Origin: Flaviflagellibacter sp963786225
GTDB taxonomy: Bacteria > Pseudomonadota > Alphaproteobacteria > Rhizobiales > Methylopilaceae
Direction: 5' to 3'
DNA: 64,000 bases
NCBI GenBank assembly: GCA_963786225.1
Contig: CAWAYQ010000028.1
Location: 372,001-436,000, forward strand
How positions within the stretch are numbered: the stretch's first letter is position 1; the number at the start of each line of letters is the position of its first letter. A model generated the notes under the pieces. The model saw only the letters and a list, made by a program, of their open reading frames with translations. It made no database searches and was not told the DNA's origin. The translations under genes were made by a program, and so were the position numbers. This document shows, piece by piece, positions 17,732 to 26,414 of the stretch.

Positions 17732-19159
17732 ATGTTCGGGTTCACCGCGCTCGAACTGGCGCGCATCCAGTTCGGCTTCACGATCTCCTTTCACATCATT
17801 TTCCCGGCGATCACGATCGGTCTGGCGAGCTATCTCGTGGTTCTCGAGGCGCTGTGGCTGTGGCGACGGGAGGGCGTCTATCAGGATCTCTACCATTTCT
17901 GGTCGAAGATCTTCGCCGTCAATTTTGCGATGGGCGTCGTGTCCGGCCTCGTCATGGCCTACCAGTTCGGCACGAACTGGAGCTATTTCTCCGCCTTTGC
18001 GGGGGGCATCACCGGGCCGCTGCTGACCTATGAGGTGTTGACGGCGTTCTTCCTGGAGGCGGGCTTCCTTGGCGTCATGCTGTTCGGCTGGAACAAGGTC
18101 GGGCCGGGTCTCCATATGTTCGCGACGCTCATGGTGGCGCTCGGGACGCTCATATCCGCAACCTGGATTCTCGCGTCCAACAGTTGGATGCACACGCCCC
18201 AGGGGTTCGAGATCATCGACGGGCGCGTGGTGCCCGTCGCCTGGCTGAAGGTGATCTTCAACCCATCCTTTCCCTATCGGCTGATGCATATGACCGTCGC
18301 CTGCTACCTGGCCACCGCCCTGATCGTCGGCGCGTCGGGCGCATGGCACCTCCTGCGGGGACGTGACACGCCAGCCGTCCGAACCATGCTGTCCATGGCG
18401 ATGTGGATGGTGCTCATAGTGACGCCGGTGCAGATCGCCATCGGCGACCAGCACGGCCTGAACACCCTCAAGTATCAACCGGCGAAGCTCGCCGCGATCG
18501 AAGGGCACTGGGAAAACACGCCGGGCGCAAGCGTTCCCCTCATTCTCTTCGGCCTGCCCGACATGGCGGCCGAGACGACGCGATACGCCATTCAGATTCC
18601 GCATCTGGGCAGCCTCGTTCTTACCCACTCCTGGAATGGCCAGGTTCCGGCGCTCAAGGAATTTGCTCCCGCGGACAGGCCGAACTCCACCATCGTGTTC
18701 TGGAGCTTCCGGACGATGGTCGGCCTCGGAATGCTCATGCTTCTCCTCGGAGTATGGAGCTTGTGGCTGCGCTGGCGGCACAATCTCTTCGACTCCAAGA
18801 CGTTCCTGCGCTTCGCGATGCTGATGGGGCCTGCCGGCCTGCTCGCGATCCTCGCGGGCTGGTTCACGACCGAGATCGGGCGGCAGCCCTGGGTCGTCTA
18901 CGGCATCATGCGGACCAGCGACGGCGTCTCGAACCATTCGGCGCTGGCGCTCTCCACGACATTGATCGTGATCATCGTCGTGTATTTCGCCGTCTTCGGC
19001 ACCGGGATCAGCTACATGCTGAAGCTGATCGCGAAAGGGCCCGAGCCGGACGAGAAGCATGGCGGTACGTCGCAGGATCAGGGAAGGCCGGCCCGGCCGC
19101 TTTCGGCGGCGCCGGACGATATCCCGGCAGTCGGGGTGCCGGGCGACGGAAAGGCGTGA
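17732..19159 (+). CDS. cydA: Cytochrome bd-type (CIO) quinol oxidase subunit I, second copy
   Basis: 475 residues. It has FGFTISFHIIFPAITIG with the N-terminal haem-ligand His, FQFGTNW (here YQFGTNWSYF), GDQHGLNTLKYQPAKLAAIEGHWE, and GRQPWVVYG. The quinol loop is short (CIO type). It is clearly paralogous to the 7719-9119 gene but diverged, so the two operons are not a recent duplication. It is followed 5 bp later by cydB and then by a DUF2474 small subunit. Confidence 0.93.
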   Translation: MFGFTALELARIQFGFTISFHIIFPAITIGLASYLVVLEALWLWRREGVYQDLYHFWSKIFAVNFAMGVVSGLVMAYQFGTNWSYFSAFAGGITGPLLTYEVLTAFFLEAGFLGVMLFGWNKVGPGLHMFATLMVALGTLISATWILASNSWMHTPQGFEIIDGRVVPVAWLKVIFNPSFPYRLMHMTVACYLATALIVGASGAWHLLRGRDTPAVRTMLSMAMWMVLIVTPVQIAIGDQHGLNTLKYQPAKLAAIEGHWENTPGASVPLILFGLPDMAAETTRYAIQIPHLGSLVLTHSWNGQVPALKEFAPADRPNSTIVFWSFRTMVGLGMLMLLLGVWSLWLRWRHNLFDSKTFLRFAMLMGPAGLLAILAGWFTTEIGRQPWVVYGIMRTSDGVSNHSALALSTTLIVIIVVYFAVFGTGISYMLKLIAKGPEPDEKHGGTSQDQGRPARPLSAAPDDIPAVGVPGDGKA

Positions 19160-19164
19160 CGGCA

Positions 19165-20172
19165 ATGGGTATCGATCTTCCGCTCATCTGGGCCATTATC
19201 ATCGCCTTCGGCCTGATGATGTACGTCATCATGGACGGTTTCGATCTCGGTATCGGCATTCTGTTCCCGTTCGTTCGCGATCGGGGCGACCGAGACACGA
19301 TGGTCAATACCGTGGCGCCGGTATGGGACGGCAACGAGACGTGGCTGGCGCTGGGTGGCGCGGCGCTGCTGGGTGCGTTCCCCCTCGCCTATTCGGTCAT
19401 TCTCAGCGAGCTCTATCTACCTGTGATCCTGATGCTCGTCGGGCTGATCTGGCGCGGCGTGGCCTTTGAATTCCGCTTCAAGGCGGACGAGAGCCACAAG
19501 CCTTTCTGGGACAAGGCCTTCGCCTGGGGCTCTTACATCGCCGCCTTTTCCCAGGGCGTCGCTGTCGGCGCGTTCATAGACGGATTTAAGGTCGTCGACG
19601 GCGCCTATGCCGGCGGCGCGCTCGACTTTCTGACCCCCTTCAGCGTCTTCACGGGAGTGGGGCTCATCGTGGCGTATGCGCTGCTCGGCTGCACCTGGCT
19701 CATCATGAAAACCGAAGGCGATCTGCAACGCCGCATGGTGATGCTTGCGCGGCCGGTCACCTTCGGGCTGTTGCTCGCGATCGTCGTCGTCAGCCTGTGG
19801 ACCCCGCTGGCGCACCCTGAAGTCGCGACGCGATGGTTTTCCATACCGAACATCATCTTCTTCGCGCCCGTGCCGGTGCTCGTTCTGGCGACGGTATGGA
19901 CCATGCTCGCCGTGCTCCGGCGCGAAACCCATGCGGCTCCCTTCCTGCTGGCTCTCGTATTGCTTTTCCTTGGCTATACCGGTCTCGCGATCAGCCTGTG
20001 GCCGAACATCCTTCCGCATCGCATTTCGATCTGGGACGCCGCCGGGCCGCCGGAAAGCCTGGGCTTCACGCTCGTCGGCGCGCTGTTCATCATCCCGGTT
20101 ATTCTCGCCTACACCTCTTGGTCCTATTACGTCTTCCGCGGCAAGGTTAAGGCTGGTGAGGGCTATCATTGA
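19165..20172 (+). CDS. cydB: Cytochrome bd-type (CIO) quinol oxidase subunit II, second copy
   Basis: 335 residues from ATG 19165; the reading frame is open much further upstream over cydA but that part is a shadow. The CydB signature MDGFDLGIGILFPF, NTVAPVWDGNETWLALGG and the C-terminal TSWSYYVFRGKV are present. Its stop (TGA 20170-20172) overlaps the ATG of the next small gene, showing translational coupling of a three-gene oxidase operon. Confidence 0.93.
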   Translation: MGIDLPLIWAIIIAFGLMMYVIMDGFDLGIGILFPFVRDRGDRDTMVNTVAPVWDGNETWLALGGAALLGAFPLAYSVILSELYLPVILMLVGLIWRGVAFEFRFKADESHKPFWDKAFAWGSYIAAFSQGVAVGAFIDGFKVVDGAYAGGALDFLTPFSVFTGVGLIVAYALLGCTWLIMKTEGDLQRRMVMLARPVTFGLLLAIVVVSLWTPLAHPEVATRWFSIPNIIFFAPVPVLVLATVWTMLAVLRRETHAAPFLLALVLLFLGYTGLAISLWPNILPHRISIWDAAGPPESLGFTLVGALFIIPVILAYTSWSYYVFRGKVKAGEGYH

Positions 20173-20318
20173 TGGCCGTGTCCCGTTCGCCCGATATCCG
20201 GTTGTGGCTCCGCCGTATCGGCTGGCTCGCACTGATATGGGCGGCGAGCGTCGCGGCGCTTGGCCTCGTCGCCGCGCTAATTCGGCTGCTTATGAATTTC
20301 GCCGGCTTGACCGCCTGA
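20172..20318 (+). CDS. DUF2474-type small CydX-like oxidase subunit (48 aa)
   Basis: A 48-residue protein begins with the ATG that overlaps the cydB stop. It has an Arg-rich N-terminus (LWLRRIGWL), one transmembrane helix (about residues 17-40) and ends NFAGLTA. This is the size and layout of DUF2474 proteins that follow cydB in CIO operons and play a CydX-like stabilising role. The assignment rests on position, coupling and topology. Confidence 0.75.
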   Translation: MAVSRSPDIRLWLRRIGWLALIWAASVAALGLVAALIRLLMNFAGLTA

Positions 20319-20447
20319 GTAAGACATCAGGATGTGCCAGTTGCCACTCGTCGTTCGAGGGCTGTTGGAACATCCGGCGCGTCGCGTGAACAACGGCGCC
20401 CGATCTTCACCGTTGCCGTCTCGTCGCCGAGCGCAGGAGGGAACGCT

Positions 20448-20933
20448 ATGCCAGGAGCAATGCGCCAGATCCGTGCTGCTACAAGTAGTCTACACCGCAA
20501 CGTGAAAGACACGGCCGATATATTCGGCACGTTGTTGGTCGACGCATTTCACTTTTTGGCTCTATTCGTAATTGGCGCGACGACCGTTTGGTCAGCGGCT
20601 GCGGCCTTCATCGAAATGACTTCCCAAGGTCACGCGAGTCTCGGCGACATCATCCTCTTGTTCATCTACCTGGAAATTGGAGCGATGATTGGAATTTACT
20701 TCAAGACAACGCGACTTCCTGTTCGTTATCTCGTGTATATTGCAATTACCGCTCTTGGCCGCGTGCTCATTGAAATCGTGGGGGCCGAGCATCAGACAGG
20801 TACGGAAATTCTGGTAATAGCAGTTGCAATTCTGCTTCTGTCATTCGCCGTCCTGGTGCTGAGGTTCGCATCGTATACGTATCCGGCTGACATTACATCA
20901 GCCGAGATGCCGTCAAAAGAACGAGTCGAATGA
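20448..20933 (+). CDS. PsiE-like phosphate-starvation-inducible family membrane protein
   Basis: 161 residues from ATG 20448, preceded by AGGAGG. It has four hydrophobic helices (near 30-50, 62-80, 88-105 and 123-145) with LFIYLEIGAMIGIYFKTTRLPVRYLVYIA-type spacing as in PsiE/YjbA family proteins. The function is unknown. It follows the second cyd operon, and similar neighbours occur near bd oxidases in other proteobacteria, so a stress-respiration link is plausible but inferred. Confidence 0.7.
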   Translation: MPGAMRQIRAATSSLHRNVKDTADIFGTLLVDAFHFLALFVIGATTVWSAAAAFIEMTSQGHASLGDIILLFIYLEIGAMIGIYFKTTRLPVRYLVYIAITALGRVLIEIVGAEHQTGTEILVIAVAILLLSFAVLVLRFASYTYPADITSAEMPSKERVE

Positions 20934-21035
20934 TGAGCAGCCCCGCAACTCGCCGTTGTTGACTGTCCTATGAGTTGATCGAGGAAGATCACAAGGCGAC
21001 CGCCAACTCATGACGCCTCCACCTTTCAGAACATT

Positions 21036-21049
21036 AACGTACGTACGTT
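21036..21049. promoter_or_regulatory. 14-bp perfect palindrome AACGTACGTACGTT
   Basis: A perfect palindrome lies in the 222-bp gap between the PsiE-like gene and the 3' end of uxaA. Both flanking genes end here, so it is not obviously a promoter operator. It could be a short structural element or chance. Confidence 0.4.
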
Positions 21050-21155
21050 CTTTTCCAGAACTCTGAAACCCATTTCAGTCGGACGGGAACCTTAATCCGA
21101 GGCGGTCGAAAAACCGTGCGACCCTCGCTCCACTAAGAAAGCGTGCCCACGAGCA

Positions 21156-22694
21156 TTACATCACGGCGCCGATCTGCCAGGGCACGAATTCGAGATCGCC
21201 GTAGCCGAGTTCTTCCGATTTGGTTCGCTCGCCCGACGCGACGCGCAGGATCGTATCGAAGATTTCCTGACCCTTCTGCTCCAGGGACACACCGTCGAGC
21301 ACATCGCCGCAATTGACGTCCATGTCCTCGATCATGCGGCGGTAGATATCGCTGTTGGTAGCGAGCTTCAGCGAAGGCGCAGGCTTGCAGCCGAAGGCGG
21401 AGCCCCTCCCCGTGGTGAAGCAGATCAGGTTTGCGCCGCCGGCGACCTGGCCGGTCGCGGAGACCGGATCGTAGCCAGGGGTATCCATGAAGACGAAGCC
21501 GCGCTCGCGCACCGGCTCGGCATATTCGTAGACCGCGCGCAGCGTCGACCGGCCGCCTTTTGCCGCGGCGCCAAGCGACTTTTCGAGGATGGTCGTCAGC
21601 CCGCCGGCCTTGTTGCCGGGCGACGGGTTGTTGTTCATCTCGCCGCCGTTCTTCGCGGTGTAATTCTCCCACCAGTGTATGCGCCGGATCAGCTTTTCGC
21701 CGATCTCGCGGGTGGCCGCCCGTCGCGTGAGAAGGTGTTCGGCCCCATAGATCTCCGGCGTCTCGGAGAGGATCGACGTCCCACCGTTGCGCACCAGAAG
21801 ATCGGAGGCGACGCCAAGCGCTGGGTTCGCAGTCACGCCCGAATAGCCGTCCGAGCCGCCGCATTGCAGGCCGAGGACAAGTTCCGATGCCGGCCTCGTT
21901 TCGCGGCGGGCTCCGCCGACCGCCATCAGCATGTCGCGAATGGCCGCCACGATGGCCTCGACCGTGCGCCGGGTGCCGCCGGTCTCCTGTATCGTGAGCG
22001 TGCGGAACGTGTCGCTCTCCGCAAGCCCGTATTCCTCCTTCATGCGGCCGATCTGGAATACCTCACAGCCGAGGCCGACCATGATGACGCCAGCAAAATT
22101 CGGATGACTCGCATAACCCCATTGTGTGCGGCGCAGCACATCGAAGCCTTCGCCATAAGCGGCATGGCCGCAACCGGTGCCGTGGACGATGGCCACCACG
22201 CCGTCCACATTCGGATAATCCGCGAGCATGCCGGAGCGCTCGACCGCCTCCGCCGCAAATCGCGCCACCGAGGCCGAACAGTTCACCGAAGTAAGAATGC
22301 CGATGTAATTGCGCGTACCAGTGCGACCGTTGGCGCGGCGATAACCCTCGAAGGTGGATTGCAGCTCGGACGGCAGCGGATCGTCCGGCCTCGCTTCCGA
22401 GGCAAAGACGTAATCCCCGGCAATGTCCGTAAGCCCGACATTGTGCTCGTGCACCCAGTCTCCAGGCGCAATGTCGGATCGTGCGACCCCGATCAACTGA
22501 CCGAATTTGAGGATCGGTTCTCCGGCCGCGATGCGCCGGAGCGCAATCTTGTGACCCCTGAGGATGCGCTCGCGTGCGGCCACGCCGACGGCTTCGTCGC
22601 CCGGCTGAAGCACGTCCACAGCGATCGCTACATTGTCCGCCGGGTCCAGCCTGACCGTTCGTGGCGCAGATGTTGCGAGCTTCCCATCGAGCAC
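21156..22694 (-). CDS. uxaA: Altronate dehydratase (UxaA family)
   Basis: 512 residues, full length. The N-terminal SAF domain (about 1-95) holds the ILRGHKIALRRI segment, followed by the UxaA C-terminal lyase domain with GTRNYIGILTSVNCSASVA, HGTGCGH, GLQCGGSDGYSG and the terminal FVPWQIGAVM. It dehydrates D-altronate to 2-keto-3-deoxygluconate; galactarate dehydratase is the close alternative. It is transcribed divergently from the uxu operon and shares a 90-bp control region with a candidate operator at 22734-22745, so it is probably regulated by the same GntR protein. Confidence 0.88.
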   Translation of the reverse strand: MLDGKLATSAPRTVRLDPADNVAIAVDVLQPGDEAVGVAARERILRGHKIALRRIAAGEPILKFGQLIGVARSDIAPGDWVHEHNVGLTDIAGDYVFASEARPDDPLPSELQSTFEGYRRANGRTGTRNYIGILTSVNCSASVARFAAEAVERSGMLADYPNVDGVVAIVHGTGCGHAAYGEGFDVLRRTQWGYASHPNFAGVIMVGLGCEVFQIGRMKEEYGLAESDTFRTLTIQETGGTRRTVEAIVAAIRDMLMAVGGARRETRPASELVLGLQCGGSDGYSGVTANPALGVASDLLVRNGGTSILSETPEIYGAEHLLTRRAATREIGEKLIRRIHWWENYTAKNGGEMNNNPSPGNKAGGLTTILEKSLGAAAKGGRSTLRAVYEYAEPVRERGFVFMDTPGYDPVSATGQVAGGANLICFTTGRGSAFGCKPAPSLKLATNSDIYRRMIEDMDVNCGDVLDGVSLEQKGQEIFDTILRVASGERTKSEELGYGDLEFVPWQIGAVM

Positions 22695-22733
22695 GGTTGC
22701 ATATCCTGAGGCCTGATTGCCTAGCTTTGCATC

Positions 22734-22745
22734 CTAATATATTAG
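22734..22745. promoter_or_regulatory. Candidate GntR operator CTAATATATTAG
   Basis: A perfect 12-bp AT-rich palindrome in otherwise GC-rich DNA, located between the divergent uxaA and gntR starts. FadR-subfamily GntR proteins bind short palindromes of this kind. A site here could control both transcription units. Binding is inferred. Confidence 0.55.
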
Positions 22746-22780
22746 TACGCAGATGGCTATTCCAGTCGGGAGAGGTGTGC

Positions 22781-23500
22781 TTGACCCTGCAGTTCGTCGC
22801 CCCCCTATCCGGCCCCGTGCGCGCCGTGCCGGTGTCGGTGCGTATCCATGAACTGTTGCGCGAAAAAATCGCCGGGGTCGAACTGCTCCCTGGCGCCCCG
22901 CTGTCGGAAAAAGCAATTTCGGAAGGTTATGGCGTCAGCCGCACGCCGGTGCGCGAAGCGCTGCTGCGGCTGGCCGCCGAGCGGCTGATCGACATCTTTC
23001 CGCAACGCGGCACTTTCGTCTCGCGCATTCGGCTCGACAGTGTGCGCGATGGAATGGTGATCCGTCAGGCCTTGGAAAGCGTCGCCGTGCGCGAGGCGGC
23101 CGCCCGCGCGACCAACCTCGACGTTGCGGACCTGCGGGCGCGGCTCGAGCGGCAGCGCGCGAGCGACCGCAGTTCGGATCTCCGCAGCTTCCACGCCGAG
23201 GACGAGGGCTTTCACCAGCACATCGCGAACATTGCGGGACACCCCAATCTTTGGCGCGTTGTGCGGCAGGAAAAGGTGCAGATCGACCGATGCCGGGTTC
23301 TCTATCTTCCCATCTCTGACCGTCGCGGCGTCGTCATCGACGAGCATACGGCGATCGTCGACGCACTCGAGGCGCGCGATCCGGATGCGGCCGAGCGCGC
23401 CATGCAGGCTCATCTGGCGGGGGTGTTTCCCGCCATAGACGAACTGCAGAAGGCGCATCCGGACTACTTCGAGCCGCAGCCAGTGCCCGCACGCTTCTGA
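22781..23500 (+). CDS. GntR-family (FadR/FCD type) regulator of uronate catabolism
   Basis: About 239 residues from TTG 22781. GGGAGAGG lies 5 nt upstream, and the in-frame GTG 22775 would overlap it. The N-terminal winged HTH (IHELLREKIAGVELLPGAPLSE, then VSRTPVREALLRLAAERL) is followed by an all-helical FCD ligand domain with FHAEDEGFHQHIANIAGH and DEHTAIVDALEARD metal-site histidines. It is the first gene of the uxaC-uxuB-uxuA-kdgK-eda string and is divergent from uxaA. It is probably a repressor relieved by a uronate intermediate, as for UxuR/ExuR. Confidence 0.88.
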   Translation: MTLQFVAPLSGPVRAVPVSVRIHELLREKIAGVELLPGAPLSEKAISEGYGVSRTPVREALLRLAAERLIDIFPQRGTFVSRIRLDSVRDGMVIRQALESVAVREAAARATNLDVADLRARLERQRASDRSSDLRSFHAEDEGFHQHIANIAGHPNLWRVVRQEKVQIDRCRVLYLPISDRRGVVIDEHTAIVDALEARDPDAAERAMQAHLAGVFPAIDELQKAHPDYFEPQPVPARF

Positions 23501-23511
23501 CAGGATGCTCA

Positions 23512-24918
23512 GTGCTTCATCCAGACCGTCTCTTCCCCCCCGACCCCACGACCCGCTCGGTTGCCCGCCGCCTGTATGAGCGAGTGGCCGACCTCCCAAT
23601 CATCTCGCCGCATGGGCATACCGATCCGCGCTGGTACGCCGAAAACGAGCCGTTCGCCGATCCGGCGGCGCTGTTCGTGGTGCCGGACCATTACGTTTTC
23701 CGCATGCTCTACAGCCAAGGTGTGAAGCTGGAGGATCTCGGCGTGGCGCCGCGGGCCGGGAGCGATATCCGGATGGAGAGCGATCCGCGCGCGATATGGC
23801 GGCGGGTTGCCGAGCACTGGCATCTGTTTCGAGGAACGCCGACGCGGCTGTGGCTCGAACATGCGTTTGAGACTTTGTTCGGCCTGAGTGCACCGTTCTC
23901 GGCCGCGACCGCCGATCTCTACTACGACGCCATCGCCGAGGCTTTAACGAAGCCGGAATTTCTGCCCCGCGCGCTGTTCGAACGCTTCAACATCGAGGTG
24001 ATCGCAACCACCGAGAGCCCGCTGGACGACCTGCGCTGGCACCAGAAGATCCGCGAGTCCGGTTGGGGCGGCCGGGTGATCACCGCCTATCGCCCTGACC
24101 CGGTCATCGACCCCGACTATGCCGGCTTCCGCGACAACCTCGCCCGTTTCGGGGAGATCACCGGCGAGGACACCTTCAGCTGGCAAGGCTATCTCGGCGC
24201 TCACCGCAAGCGGCGCGATTTTTTCAGGAGCTTCGGCGCGACCTCGACCGATCACGGCCATCCTAGCGCCTGCACCGCCGATCTGGGCGCCGGTGAGGCC
24301 GAAGCCCTCTTCCACCGCGTCACCAATGGCAACGCAGCGCCGGTCGACGCCGAACTCTTTCGCGGTCAGATGCTGACCGAGATGGCCCGCATGAGTCTCG
24401 ACGACGGTCTGGTAATGCAGATCCATCCCGGCGCGGTGCGTAACCACAATCCATCGCTATTCGCGCAGTTCGGTCCGGACATGGGCGCTGATATTCCCTC
24501 GCGCACGGATTATGTGCGGGCGCTGAAGCCGCTGCTCGACCGGTTCGGCAATGAGCGCGACCTGACACTCATCGTTTTCACGCTCGACGAGACCGCCCAT
24601 TCGCGCGAACTCGCGCCGCTCGCGGGGCATTACCCCGCGCTCAGGCTCGGGCCGCCGTGGTGGTTCTTCGATGCGCCGGGAGGCATGCGCCGCTTCCGCG
24701 ACCTGACGACGGAGACGGCGGGCTTCTACAACACCGTCGGTTTCAACGACGACACTCGCGCCTTCCCCTTGATTCCGGCCCGCCACGACGTCGCCCGCCG
24801 CGTCGATTGCGCCTTTTTGGCCGAGCTCGTCACGACCCATCGGCTCGGCGAGGACGAGGCGCACGAAGTCGCGCACGACCTCGCCTATGGCCTCGCAAAA
24901 TCGGCCTATCGCCTATGA
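23512..24918 (+). CDS. uxaC: Uronate isomerase
   Basis: 468 residues from GTG 23512, preceded by AGGA. UxaC signatures are LPIISPHGHTDPRWYAEN near residues 28-45, VFRMLYSQG, and ATTESPLDDLRWH. It interconverts D-glucuronate/D-fructuronate and D-galacturonate/D-tagaturonate, the first step of both branches. Its stop overlaps the next start (ATGA). Confidence 0.93.
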   Translation: MLHPDRLFPPDPTTRSVARRLYERVADLPIISPHGHTDPRWYAENEPFADPAALFVVPDHYVFRMLYSQGVKLEDLGVAPRAGSDIRMESDPRAIWRRVAEHWHLFRGTPTRLWLEHAFETLFGLSAPFSAATADLYYDAIAEALTKPEFLPRALFERFNIEVIATTESPLDDLRWHQKIRESGWGGRVITAYRPDPVIDPDYAGFRDNLARFGEITGEDTFSWQGYLGAHRKRRDFFRSFGATSTDHGHPSACTADLGAGEAEALFHRVTNGNAAPVDAELFRGQMLTEMARMSLDDGLVMQIHPGAVRNHNPSLFAQFGPDMGADIPSRTDYVRALKPLLDRFGNERDLTLIVFTLDETAHSRELAPLAGHYPALRLGPPWWFFDAPGGMRRFRDLTTETAGFYNTVGFNDDTRAFPLIPARHDVARRVDCAFLAELVTTHRLGEDEAHEVAHDLAYGLAKSAYRL

Positions 24919-26414
24919 CCGCGCCCCGGCTCTCGCTCGCTACCTTGGATCGGCTTCCGCCGGACGTCGCGCGTCCCCGTTACGACGTCGCGAGCCAAAA
25001 GCTCGGGATCGTGCATCTCGGTATCGGGGCGTTCAACCGCGCCCATCAGGCGGTCTATGTCGACGACCGGCTCGCGGCCGGCGAGCGCGACTGGGCGATC
25101 CTGGGGGCAAGCCTGCGCTCGCCGGATACGCGCGATGCGCTCGCCCCGCAGGACGGGCTCTACACGGTGCTGGTTCGCTCGGGCGAGGCGGACCGCCCGC
25201 GTGTGATCGGCTCGGTGCGGCATCTGCTGGTCGCGCCGGAGAATCCCGACGCGCTGTTGGCCGCGATGAGCGATCCGAATGTTCGCGTGGTTTCGCTGAC
25301 GGTGACCGAGAAGGGCTATTGCCACGACCCGGCCAGCGGCGAGCTTCGGGAAGATCATCCCGACATTATCCGCGATCTCGCGAACCCAAACCGTCCGCTC
25401 AGCGCGCCGGCCCTGCTGGTCGAGGCGCTGCGGCGGCGGCGCGAGGCCGGCGTGCCGCCGTTCACCGTGCTGTGCTGCGACAACCTTCCGGCTAACGGAA
25501 AGACCGTGCGGCGGGTCGTGACACGTTTCGCCCAACTGCGCGACCCGGATCTGGGGCGTTTCGTCGGAAACGAGGTTGCGTTTCCTTCGACCATGGTCGA
25601 CCGCATCGTGCCCGCAACGACCGATGCGGACCGGGCTCTCGTAACCGAGCGGCTCGGGCTGACGGATGCCTGGCCGGTCTCCACGGAGCCGTTCAGCCAA
25701 TGGGTGATCGAGGACAACTTCCCCGCGGGACGCCCCCGCCTGGAGGAAGCTGGGGCACAACTCGTCGCGGACGTCGCGCCCTATGAGACGATGAAGCTCC
25801 GCCTGTTGAACGGGGCGCATTCCACGCTCGCTTATCTCGGCTATCTCGCGGGACACGAGACGATTTCCGACGCGATGGCGCAGCCCGCCTTCGCCCGCCT
25901 CGCACGCGGGCTGATGGACGCGGAGGTCACGCCCACGCTCTCCGTACCGCCCGGAGGTGATCTTGCCGGCTACAAGAATCAGCTCCTGTCCCGTTTCGAG
26001 AACACGGCACTGCGCCATCGCACCTGGCAGATCGCGATGGATGGATCGCAGAAGCTGCCGCAGCGACTGCTGAACACCGCCCGCGACCGGCTGCGCGAAG
26101 GCGCCCCGATCGACCGGATCGCGCTCGGGGTCGCGGGCTGGATGCGCTACGTCGTGGGGAATGATGAGAAGGGACAAGCAATCGACGTGCGCGACCCGCT
26201 GGCGGACCGCCTTCGCGCCCTGGCCGATGCCGCGGGGCCGGATGCGGCGCGGCTAACACCCGCGCTGCTCGGCGTGCGCGAGGTTTTCGGCGACGATTTG
26301 CCGGGCGAACCTCGGTTCGTTGCGGCGGTTCGGGACGCCCTCGACCAGTTGTTCACCAAAGGAGCCGCCCGCGCCGTCGAGGACGTGGCCCGTGAGCCGG
26401 AGACAGTGAAATGA
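24915..26414 (+). CDS. uxuB: Mannitol-dehydrogenase-family reductase, probable fructuronate reductase
   Basis: 499 residues from ATG 24915. The N-terminal NAD-binding segment GIVHLGIGAFNRAHQ and the catalytic pattern MKLRLLNGAHSTLAYLG (Lys, Asn, His) place it in the mannitol dehydrogenase superfamily. Its position between uxaC and uxuA indicates D-fructuronate reduction to D-mannonate. As no separate UxaB is present although uxaA is, it may also reduce tagaturonate to altronate. It overlaps neighbours on both sides by 4 bp. Confidence 0.87.
   Translation: MTAPRLSLATLDRLPPDVARPRYDVASQKLGIVHLGIGAFNRAHQAVYVDDRLAAGERDWAILGASLRSPDTRDALAPQDGLYTVLVRSGEADRPRVIGSVRHLLVAPENPDALLAAMSDPNVRVVSLTVTEKGYCHDPASGELREDHPDIIRDLANPNRPLSAPALLVEALRRRREAGVPPFTVLCCDNLPANGKTVRRVVTRFAQLRDPDLGRFVGNEVAFPSTMVDRIVPATTDADRALVTERLGLTDAWPVSTEPFSQWVIEDNFPAGRPRLEEAGAQLVADVAPYETMKLRLLNGAHSTLAYLGYLAGHETISDAMAQPAFARLARGLMDAEVTPTLSVPPGGDLAGYKNQLLSRFENTALRHRTWQIAMDGSQKLPQRLLNTARDRLREGAPIDRIALGVAGWMRYVVGNDEKGQAIDVRDPLADRLRALADAAGPDAARLTPALLGVREVFGDDLPGEPRFVAAVRDALDQLFTKGAARAVEDVAREPETVK

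Noticed and set aside
18403..19164. Long upstream extension of the second cydB frame.
   Set aside because: It lies antiparallel in phase over cydA and is Arg/His-rich shadow; CydB homology begins at ATG 19165.
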